A stretch of DNA of 64,000 nucleotides, taken from positions 1-64,000 of the forward strand of contig JASAND010006202.1 of NCBI GenBank assembly GCA_030248195.1. Reading direction: 5' to 3'. Source of the stretch: Trissonchulus latispiculum. Taxonomy: Eukaryota; Nematoda; Enoplea; Enoplida; Ironidae. A program made the position numbers and the translations under genes. Positions 1 through 7,782 of this stretch are shown one piece after another (the first letter of the stretch is position 1; the number at the start of each line of letters is the position of its first letter). Under the pieces are notes generated by a model. It had not been told where the DNA came from and searched no databases. It saw only the letters and a list, made by a program, of their open reading frames with translations.

Positions 1-1
1 G

Positions 2-277
2 CAAACCAACTACATGTGTGCTCCAGCTCCCGTTCTTCCCGACTCCCTCGCCGCTGCAACTATGTATCGTGAAAACGGAGGCGTGCTGACGGACGAGCAC
101 CCGTTTGGAGTGGATCCCTTGCTTGGAAATGCGGAACTCCTTGAGCTGAGAAATCAACGCTTAGACAGCTTCGGATTCGATTCCAATGAGATATACAGTT
201 TTCTTGTCAACAACCATTCTGGAATATTCCGTAGCTATTTGACTTGGTTCATTGATATTACTCGCCAGCTTGGTTAG
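2..277 (+). CDS. 3'-terminal exon of an unidentified gene (partial)
   Basis: The frame is open from the window edge to a TAG at 275-277, so the gene begins to the left of the window. About 91 residues are visible. They start NYMCAPAPVLPDSL and end in an aromatic-rich tail (SYLTWFIDITRQLG). There is no signal peptide or recognisable domain, and the central part is acidic and leucine-rich. AATAAA-type poly(A) signals follow within 50 bases, which supports a genuine 3' end. The gene converges on the RING gene of the other strand. I do not recognise the family. The initiator methionine at 14 is probably internal, since the frame continues upstream of it. Confidence 0.55.
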   Translation, partial: QTNYMCAPAPVLPDSLAAATMYRENGGVLTDEHPFGVDPLLGNAELLELRNQRLDSFGFDSNEIYSFLVNNHSGIFRSYLTWFIDITRQLG

Positions 278-301
278 TCTAGATGTAGTAACCGTATGTA
301 G

Positions 302-348
302 CTAATAAATGTTGGCTAATAAATTACTAACACACGTTTTATTTATTG
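302..348. terminator. Poly(A) signals of two convergent genes
   Basis: On the + strand, AATAAA occurs at about 304-309 and 319-324, shortly after the TAG of the left-edge gene. On the - strand the complement TTTATT lies at about 337-348, downstream of the RING gene stop at 647-649. The two signals are only about 20-40 bases apart, so the 3' ends of the genes are tail-to-tail and may overlap. The - strand 3'UTR (about 340-646) is A/C-rich on the + strand and holds no convincing coding frame. Confidence 0.5.
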
Positions 349-646
349 CAAAAAACAACAGTAAGCATATGCTCTTCCATAAAACCAAAGTACAAGATTA
401 AGCTCAATTCAAGCAGTAGCCCATTAGCAAAAGCAAAACAATTGTAGCCGAACGAGAATAAGAGACATGTTAAACAAACAAAGAGCCAAAGACTGTCATT
501 ATCAAAGGTAAAACTGTTACATAAACCAAAAAACAGTAACAAACAGTAGTAGCAATAGCAAAACCGAAGCAGAAACCAGAATGACAAACAAAATAAACAA
601 GTAACAGTTAGGTTATTGCTAAAAAGCAAAAGCAAAAACTGATATA

Positions 647-1065
647 CTAATTAGAGAAGCAGTTCGACATATGATGCGCAGCTTCAGCGACTTCCTTCAG
701 GCCCCTGGCCTCAGAAAATCGCTTCGGCTCTGGGGTTACACTGCAATGCGGGCACGTTGAATGATCGGCCAGCCATGTTTCAATGCAATCCTTGCAGAAA
801 AACTTACCACAGGCGTTACACATAATTGGTGACTCTTCATATTTTACCAGTTCCATACAAATCAAACATTTGAAGACTTCCACCAGCAGCTCATGAGACT
901 TGAGAACTTTCAGGAGATCAGCATATGCAGCAGCCAAAGATTTGAGATCCTGGACTATTGGACGGATTTCTGCCTCTGTCGTTGGACGAATTCCACGGGA
1001 GTCAACTGATTTAGGCTCGCAGGCAAAGTAGCGGACTCTGTTTCCGCGAAACCAGAAATCCAAAC
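647..1065 (-). CDS. RING-finger protein, last coding exon (C3HC4 RING)
   Basis: This exon encodes the C-terminal part of a RING-finger protein, probably an E3 ubiquitin ligase. The zinc ligands read in order as CLICMEL, then CNACGKFFCKDC, then CPHC, with the hydrophobic spacing typical of a C3HC4 RING. A region of about 60 residues before it is helical and leucine-rich (ADLLKVLKSHELLVEVF). The exon starts after a TTTACAG acceptor at 1066-1067 and begins with GT of a split glycine codon; the upstream exon at 1371-1705 ends with the G of that codon, so the phases match. The stop is at 647-649. About 25 residues follow the RING. The specific orthologue is not recognised. Confidence 0.8.
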
Positions 1066-1142
1066 CTGTAAATGCAGAACAAAGACGTGCACAATACATT
1101 AGAACACAGTCATAGCTCGCGAATTTCTTTGAAGTGATGTTA

Positions 1143-1270
1143 TGTACTCTTGATAATAGATAAGAGTGTGGCAAGTGTCACACTCTTCTCCTATCAGCTC
1201 GCCAGCCATGCTTGTCTATTATGTACTCTTGGTTATTGCTACACTTCTTTGTATTATGTACTCTTGGTAA
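1143..1270. mobile_element. Decayed CAAGAGTA MITE in a RING-gene intron
   Basis: Carries the terminal motif TATGTACTCTTG (1143-1154 and again near 1238 and 1257) and the subterminal palindrome AGAGTGTGGCAAGTGTCACACTCT. These are the end motifs of the three complete copies at 8983, 18940 and 44397. The G/C-rich core is missing, so this is an internally deleted copy or a few fused ends. It lies in the intron between 1066 and 1370. Confidence 0.6.
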
Positions 1271-1370
1271 AAGAATTAGGCTACAATGATTCAACAGTAA
1301 TCAAACAATTATTAACAACAACCAGCAACGGACAGCAATATAATAAACTAAGCAAATTACAACATTTTAC

Positions 1371-1705
1371 CTCTGGTAGTATCCTGTTCTTCTATTCTCA
1401 TTCCGGATGCCGTGTAAACAGAAAGTGTCGGAATGTTGAAATAGGTCCTGACTTCAGTTTCGATGTTGGTGACGTTGGCGGTGTTCTCATTGATGAGAAT
1501 GTTCCGAAACCGACCTGACCCAACAGGTCTTCCAGTGCCTTCATCAATGTAACCCAGCTGGATATCTAAACGATGCTGAGGATCGGAACGGGACCTCTTA
1601 ATCGGACGGATGGCAGCTGGACTAGTGGCAGCAAAAATCGGTGGAGGGCGCAGTGGACGAAACTGTGGAACCGGAAAAGAAAACCCACTGGCAGGAGAAG
1701 GAGTG
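1371..1705 (-). CDS. RING-finger gene, internal exon
   Basis: Open throughout on the - strand, between a TATTTTAG acceptor (1706-1707) and an AGAG|GTAAAA donor (1369-1370). It encodes a proline-rich segment (FPVPQFRPLRPPP) followed by a basic patch (IRPIKRSRSDP) and then a more ordered part (RFRNILINENTANVTNIETE). It ends in phase 1 and joins the RING exon in frame through a glycine codon. It begins in phase 2 with the C of a serine codon, matching the AG that ends the exon at 2553-2713. No domain is recognised. The basic patch could act as a nuclear localisation signal, which is inference only. A longer open frame reading through both splice sites is not the mature product. Confidence 0.7.
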
Positions 1706-1934
1706 CTAAAATACAAAACAATCTTTAATGAGCAAGTTTAACTCAATTTTATGCTAAAATCGATAGTGACAGATTTCGCTCATTTTCACACATAATATGC
1801 CCCCATATGTTCTCAAAAACAAGAGTGTTCGAAATCAAACTGTGACAGAGTTATTCAGGTTAAAAGCCGGAAAACTTAAAAATTCTGGTGATGAGCCCTG
1901 CAAGGTCAGGTGGAACCGAACGCGACCGAGAACA

Positions 1935-2320
1935 GGGTTATCCGACACACCAAATTAAGACGTTTACTAGGACAATATTTAAGTGCAGACGTGGCCCAAG
2001 GCTAGCTATCCAGGCGGTCACAATGCATGCTTGAGTGATGCAATGACCTAACTTTGGAGGACTGCTCAGTATAACTTTAAATCGTTTTATCTTGGACAGA
2101 CAGCATTTTAGACCCATGGTTCTATGAGAAGGACAAAACGCAGGAGAACTGCCAATCTGGCCTCGCCAAGATATAGACACAAGACAAGAAACAACAAATA
2201 GGGAGGGGCTAGATTCTAGGTTCTTCTGGCAGATTCCTGTAAAAATCTGGCTCCGCCTGGAATCAAACCACGGGCCTCCTGAACTGCAGCCAGGCGTGAT
2301 ACCACTACACCACGGAGAAG
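1935..2320 (-). repeat. tRNA-Cys-like SINE (head at 2249-2318)
   Basis: The - strand at 2317-2251 folds as a tRNA. The acceptor pairs CTCCG with CGGAG, the D arm is GTG/CAC around TAGTGGTAT, and the anticodon arm CCTGG/TCAGG holds the loop CTGCAGT with anticodon GCA (Cys). Box A (TGGTGTAGTGG) matches the consensus fully. Box B (GTTTGATTC) has T for the invariant C56, and the T stem has a mismatch, so it is not a working tRNA. About 310 bases of unique-looking body follow without a CCA tail, as in a tRNA-derived SINE. It sits in an intron of the RING gene. Body limits are uncertain because no second copy was found here. Confidence 0.5.
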
Positions 2321-2424
2321 ATAACAACGCGTAGCTTTTATAGTCATTCTTAGACATGACATGTCATTACAATACTTAAAACTGGGAAACTTTTTACGTC
2401 CCGAATTCGAACTTAATTTCTTAC

Positions 2425-2503
2425 CCTGTCAATACATATAGGGTCCAATCTCCCTTCCAAAGCCCACTTTGACCGGATATGGCTGAGGTATGTCGTAATC
2501 CAG
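2425..2503 (-). other. Possible alternative exon of the RING-finger gene
   Basis: Between a CCTAAAAG acceptor and either an AGG|GTAAG or AT|GTATTG donor, two frames are open. One reads DYDIPQPYPVKVGFGREIG, which looks protein-like. Neither donor gives a length divisible by three, so including the segment would break the otherwise clean phase match between the exons at 2553-2713 and 1371-1705. It may be an alternative or decayed exon, or a chance frame. Confidence 0.25.
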
Positions 2504-2552
2504 CTTTTAGGCCCAGAAACAAACAACAACAGTAACTAAAAATTTGTTTTAC

Positions 2553-2713
2553 CTGGCAGCGTTAGCTTCTGGTTGCGTGTCAAAATGTGCCCCACACACC
2601 AGGTACTCATCAGCAGTAAGCTCATCAATACAAAATTCGTTGTTGTCCATGCTGGGGAACACCAGAGATAACGCAGTATCGGTGGGACTCAAATATACAG
2701 TCCCGGATGAAAC
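2553..2713 (-). CDS. RING-finger gene, internal exon
   Basis: Bounded by an AATTATAG acceptor and a CCAG|GTAAAA donor on the - strand. It encodes VSSGTVYLSPTDTALSLVF and continues into an acidic part (NNEFCIDELTADEYLVCG). It starts in phase 0, which matches the AAG|GTAAGC donor of the exon at 3303-3409. It ends with AG in phase 2, which matches the C beginning the exon at 1371-1705. The + strand frame across this region is a shadow. Function of the segment is unknown. Confidence 0.6.
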
Positions 2714-3302
2714 CTATAATTACAACATGAAAGGAAAGCTCTCTGACACAAAACACTGAGGCAAAATCGTATCCAGTTTAGGCTCAGTCACTGTACACAC
2801 CAGCCCTCCAATGAATAAAAAAATTAAATTTTAAATAGGAAATCTATGCTTTTGAATTAATTTTGGCAAATTCAATCAGTTTTTAGAAAAAATCACAAAA
2901 TTTGGCAATATATAGAATCAGTGTCACTAGTATATTTCGACAGACTCGAATGTTTCCAAACCATAGCAGCATTTGGTTAAACCCTGCCTAAAGCACGATC
3001 GAACTGGGCACAGACAAGTTTATTTTTTCAAGGAAAGGCGATAAATGGCCAATATGGCAAGGTTTCAATTTATTATTCGGTTTAGGATTGTGGTTCAATG
3101 GAACAGTACATGAAATTTGGCAAACTAAAAATCAGAATCGGGCTGAGGTCTTCATGCCTTGATTTCAAATATTAGGGTTTAATTTCGTACGGAAAACCAA
3201 AACCGACAGAAATTGCACAAAAACCGTTCTGACCAAAACCATTATCAATAGCACATATCTGAACATCACTTGTAATATTGGATAAAGGCCATGTTTGCTT
3301 AC

Positions 3303-3409
3303 CTTGAATACTTGACAAATTCGTTGAACAGTGACCTGATTTATCCCAAAAGTAAACTGAGCGTATGGATCAGATCGTCTAAATCTGGCGACTATAATCA
3401 CCCATTTTC
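3303..3409 (-). CDS. RING-finger gene, upstream exon (probable)
   Basis: The frame encodes VIIVARFRRSDPYAQFTFG and continues to VTVQRICQVFK. It ends at a strong AAG|GTAAGC donor in phase 0, agreeing with the next exon. The 5' limit is set by a possible acceptor (ACATTTTGAG at 3410-3411). The nearest ATG just upstream is in another frame, so this is probably not the first exon. No more upstream exon could be recognised with confidence before the repeats that start near 3.98 kb. Confidence 0.5.
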
Positions 3410-3979
3410 CTCAAAATGTAAACCCAACGCAGATCAAGAAAACACAATTGAGCGCCAAATTCAGTAACAGACAAGCTCTCAATATATTGGCTGTCAGCTT
3501 TAATTTGATTGGCTGTTCTGAGTGCTGGAATCCTATTGGGCACAGCTAAGACTGCTGAGAGAAGACTTTTGTTCTTATTCCTAAGGTCTAAGTTCTAAGC
3601 TTTAGCACTAAAGTTCTAACATGTTAATTTCGTATTCCGTGATAAATGTTTTTAGTTTTTGTGTCATAACTATTGAATTCAGTACATCGTAAGGGTGTAA
3701 ACTTTTGAGTTAGCCTCTGCAAACTTAGAATCTAAAGTATGCCAAGAATTATTAATTGAATTTAAAATTTAAGCTCTTGTGAGTTCTAAAATCCTAGAAC
3801 TTAAGGTCTTAGGCAAGTCAAGGGGATAGTCTAAATATTTCGCATCCAAGCGTGCAAATCTTAAGTTTTTCAGTATAACACAAGCATTATGGTCATAATT
3901 CAAGTCAAAATTTTTGCTTTTATCAAACTAATCTAAGGATTTCAAATGATCGCAAAAATCCCCGGACATTTGCCACGAC
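3410..3979. other. Stretch without recognisable gene
   Basis: AT-rich sequence with repeated AAGTTCTA/TTAGAACTT words at about 3590-3810. It might contain the promoter or first exons of the RING gene, but no TATA-like element or exon can be supported. Confidence 0.3.
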
Positions 3980-5978
3980 TTAAGGTGCTGGTTTCCTTTC
4001 GGGTATTTTTGACTCCTACGGCTTTAATCCTTTACGCAAAGGGCTAAAACTTACGAAATAACCTATTTCCGTGCTCTTTAACATTTTATGACCTGTCCCG
4101 TATTCTTAGGCCAAAAGATAAGAAAGTTTTGGTTTTTGGCCTTAAGGAGGTGATTCCTTTTGGTGTCATCAACTTTGAAACGTTATTACTCATTCATTAT
4201 TTGGAGTTAGAAACCCATCTTAATATCAAACTGTAGCTTTAAATTTTCTCTTTTTAATGAATACAATGAAATTAATTTTGGTTTTTCGAAATTATTTTAC
4301 TGTATTTTAGAAGGAAAATAATTTTCCGGATTTTTTGCAGGCTGAAATAAATTTTTTCGGGAGACGTCGGTTATATCAATCGATACATCTGTCAAATAGC
4401 TGGGGACCCTTTTTTAATTATTCAGAAATCGCTCTTCGTTGTGGAGAAATTAGCAAAAAGGTATGCGCAGCCTGGATTTTGTCTACTTTTCCAAACTTTG
4501 GCAAGCGACCATGTTCGCTAGAAAGCCGCAATCGGGGCAACTAAAAAAGGGTCTCGGGGTAATTTAGTACAGAACGCATCTGCAAAATGGCAGTCCTTCA
4601 CATTGCATAGGAAATGCTCCACAATCCCCAGAAAAAATTGGTCGTGTTTTTGAAAAAACTACATTTTTTAAAACTACAGCTAGTAGGATAGCAATTGGAT
4701 AACGATCATGTCGCAGATAATTGGCCTCTGTAGGGCCTTTAAAATGATACCCTTGGTTTGATATTGCGGCATGTGCAGTTCGAGAAATAATGGATTATTT
4801 GATTTCTCCAGAAATGACAAGTTTTCAATGCCAAAATAAGAAAATCGGTTATATCTCACGATAGCGAAAAGCTAGAAGGCTACTTTAAAAAGCAAAAATG
4901 TAGAGCATAACGAGATCTTTCGAATGAATGTAGTTACAACTATGCAGCTGCTGTTCAACTGTCACAAATTGGCTAAAACCGACTTGAACGCAAATGTTGA
5001 ATTTTTGAACCGGGATTGCGCAGAGGGTGTTAGAACGCTAAAATAAGTGTTTTTGGAAAGTTTCGTAAAATTCCGACTTGGTTTGTGCCCTAAGCTAACA
5101 GAAAGCACCAAAAGGAATCACCACCTTAAGCTCCCAGTAGTTAGACAAGACACGGGATTGGTTGGTATGGCTGGAAAGAGGACTCGAAAATGAACATTTT
5201 TGCTCTTACAACCTTTGAGCTATCTCCAGTGGTTAAGTCAGTATAATCAAAAAACTGTTTTTAGGGTCAAAAAATGGCCATTTTCGAGGAAATCAGTTTT
5301 TTCAAAATTACTGAAACATGTTAAGGACAAAATTGGCTTAGTTATACTCAATCGATACATCGTCCAAATGCACATTTCATGAATGCCTATTAGCCGGACT
5401 TTATTGCTTTCAGCTATAGATTTGGCCGAAAAACCATTTTGGCAAGACTGCGATTATTTTGTTTCGAACATCGATTTCTCAAAAACTGCTCGACGGATAC
5501 CGGAGATTTTTGGCAGAATCTAAAAGTTGCACTTCTGCGGAGGGACGTTTTTCTTGGTTTGGGCTAAAACATATTGAGTAGCAAGAAAACTCAATGCGAA
5601 GTTGCGAAATTTCGTGTTACTGTACATTTGGCCGATTTTCTCGACCGTTAAGACCTGCTGAGCCAAATCCAAAAAAACGTCCCTCGGCCCATATGTTCTT
5701 CATATCGTTGCACAAAAAGAACTTTTAGCCGATTCTTCAGTTTTGAGAAATCGATGTTCAAAAACTTTTGGTCTATATTCATCTTCTTAGATGTCAGCTT
5801 GTCAGAAAATTTCTGCTATTTTTTGCTAATTTTGCCAGTTCTGTAAGCTCATGTGAATGTACAGATAATAAGCTTAACACGATGCATAAAGCTCTTTGCA
5901 ACTCCCAAAATTGCGAAAGTTATAGCGTTTCAAAAAAACACCACAAAAGCATTGCACAAAAGGATACCACCACCTTAA
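3980..5978. mobile_element. TTAA-flanked nonautonomous element with another nested inside
   Basis: The left end reads TTAAGGTGCTGGTTTCCTTT at 3980. The right end, on the opposite strand, reads TTAAGGTGGTGGTATCCTTT from 5978. The ends are inverted repeats flanked by TTAA, the target of piggyBac and Kolobok transposons. The right half shares long segments with 9480-10200 (CCGAAAAACCATTTTGGC, ACATCGATTTCT) and weaker similarity with 25.6-25.9 kb. No transposase frame is present. Pairing of the two ends across the nested element is my reading; the superfamily cannot be decided from the ends alone. Confidence 0.5.
4142..5129. mobile_element. TTAA element with GGAGGTGATTCC ends (nested)
   Basis: Exact TTAA at both ends (4142-4145 and 5126-5129) with terminal inverted repeats GGAGGTGATTCCTTTTGGTG on the left and its near-perfect complement on the right. 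A second, inverted and degraded copy is recognisable at about 11850-12962, sharing TCAAATAGCTGGGGACCC and GGCAAGCGACCATG-type segments. It is noncoding. Confidence 0.65.
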
Positions 5979-5989
5979 ACGGATTAACT

Positions 5990-6210
5990 TAAATGGATTA
6001 AATTAAGTCATTTAAGTAGTTTAATCTGTATTTTATGAATACACTTTTAATCCGTTTAAGTTTAAGCCGTTTCAGTTAATCCATTTAATCCGTCAGTGTA
6101 ATCCTGATTTTGTGAATACAAATGAAGCTCACATATTTCAGAAAGTATGGATAATATGAATTTAGCTTATTGGTACCACTATTGTAAATATTTATATACT
6201 TCAGTATAAT
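5990..6210. repeat. ATTTAA-rich linker with short inverted GGATTAA repeats
   Basis: Between two elements, multiple copies of ATTTAATCCGTTTAAG and its complement occur at about 5975-6095, forming an imperfect hairpin. No gene is seen. Confidence 0.35.
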
Positions 6211-7320
6211 ATATGTCGTGGTCTTTTTGCGAAATTGGTCTTTTCGCGAAAAGACCAACAATTTCGGTCTTTTCGCGAAGTGCCCGGTCACATTGAGAAA
6301 TTACTTTAAACTATGCAGATTTCTGCTACCAGCCCGGTCTTTTCGCGAAAAGACCAAGCGCGTGTTGGGCTTTTTGCGAAATAAGTAAAATCACAACGTT
6401 ATTTATGAAAGCTGATTCATTTATGATGCAAAATTTATGGGGTCCATTCTGTTCCAGCAAACACTTAATTAGTTAGTTGGATCTCTTTAACTTTATCCCC
6501 CCCAACTAGTTTGGGGGGATAAAGTTAAATTGGGGTCAGCAATCAAAATTTGTGTAAAAGGGAAACAATGTGTACTTGGCGTCCTTTTAGTAGTCATTAG
6601 AAGTTGTTCCATCAGAAGAAGAACACAATTTGAATAAAGTTATTTCGTTTCATTAGCTCAGTATATATAAGCTTACAAGTTTACCCTCTACTGAGCTAAC
6701 GAAAAGCTGAATTGAAAAACGGATGTCAGATTCGTGCTCAGCGCGACCGAAAACCCCTGTATGCAAGTTTTCAGCAAATGTTTTTTCAAAAAATTATTCG
6801 TTTCCCCTTACCAAACTAAAATTTAAAATGTTAAAAAAATTTTAAAATTTTAAATTTTTTTAATTCATCAGGCTCCAATATGACGCCATACAATAAATAA
6901 TACAATAAAACACAATGTGACACTGAATTGGTGCTTTTAGGCAGGTTTCAATTCTGGGGGGGATAACGTTTAATTGGGGTCCATTAACTATATACTAAAT
7001 AAATAAGTTAAGTGAATACTATAAATGCAAAACCCATGCAAAGTATACAAATTCATCTACGTAGTTTCAAAATTGTAGCAAATTATATAGACCCCTTAAA
7101 TTTTGCATCATAAATGAATCAGCTTTCATAAATAACGTTGTGATTTGACTTATGCGCAAAAAGCCCAACACGCTTGGTCTTTTCGCGAAAAGACCGGGCT
7201 GGTAGCAGAAATGTGCATAGTTTAAAATAATTTCTCAATGTGACCGGGCACTTCGCGAAAAGACCGAAATTGTTGGTCTTTTCGCGAAAAGACTAATTTC
7301 GCAAAAAGACCACGACATAT
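6211..7320. mobile_element. 1.1-kb long-TIR element with repeated CGCGAAAAGACC palindromes
   Basis: The arms 6211-6441 and 7093-7320 are near-identical inverted repeats of about 230 bases, beginning ATATGTCGTGGTCTTTTTGC. Each arm carries several copies of the 20-base perfect palindrome GGTCTTTTCGCGAAAAGACC or half of it. The middle contains a hairpin of CCCCCCAACTAGTTTGGGGGG at about 6498-6520, a second similar G-run near 6955, and the CGTTAGCTCAG foldback at 6640-6780. No coding frame. Flanks are TA-rich, so a target-site duplication cannot be sized. Confidence 0.7.
6640..6780. repeat. TTAGCTCAG foldback, copy 1
   Basis: A hairpin whose arms read CATTAGCTCAGTATA and CTACTGAGCTAACG, followed by a segment containing CAGATTCGTGCTCAGCG and GAAAACCCCTGTATGCAA. 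The same arrangement recurs at 11640-11840 and 53005-53235. Confidence 0.5.
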
Positions 7321-7782
7321 ATATATTTCAGTAAATGAGTGACAAACCCAACTTCAAAACTACTTCTACAATGATATCATTATCATTGCACAAATCAAAC
7401 TTTGTATCATTTTTACAATGATGATTTTCTGGTTTACTTTTTTCAAGTACTTGTCTGAGAATTAACTGCTAGCCTATTAACTGCTACAATAGATTGCTAC
7501 TAATGAAATTATTAGCACAATGCTTACATTAGTTTTGCACCAGAACAACATAGAAATGTTGTAATCCCATAAAAGCACGCCCAAAAATGGAGTTGATTTT
7601 TGGTTGATTCTTGGCCATCTCCAATTTTGCTGACTTTCACGTATATTGTAGTCCGCATGGAGTTTCTCAAAACTGCTCCTACATTTAGTTTACCCATTAA
7701 AACGTGACTCCGTCGTGTTATTATAATTAATCGGAAATTGAAAAAGTTACGATAAAAATACTGTGGTTAAAAGTTTTACCAT

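Noticed and set aside
339..635. 98-codon hydrophobic frame on the - strand
   Set aside because: Cys/Phe/Leu-rich composition follows from the A- and CA-rich + strand; it lies in the 3'UTR of the RING gene after its stop.
1150..1518. 122-codon + strand frame over the RING gene
   Set aside because: It crosses a MITE remnant and the complement of a well-supported - strand exon.
2249..2318. Functional tRNA-Cys gene
   Set aside because: Box B lacks C56, the T stem has a mismatch, and a SINE-like body follows directly.
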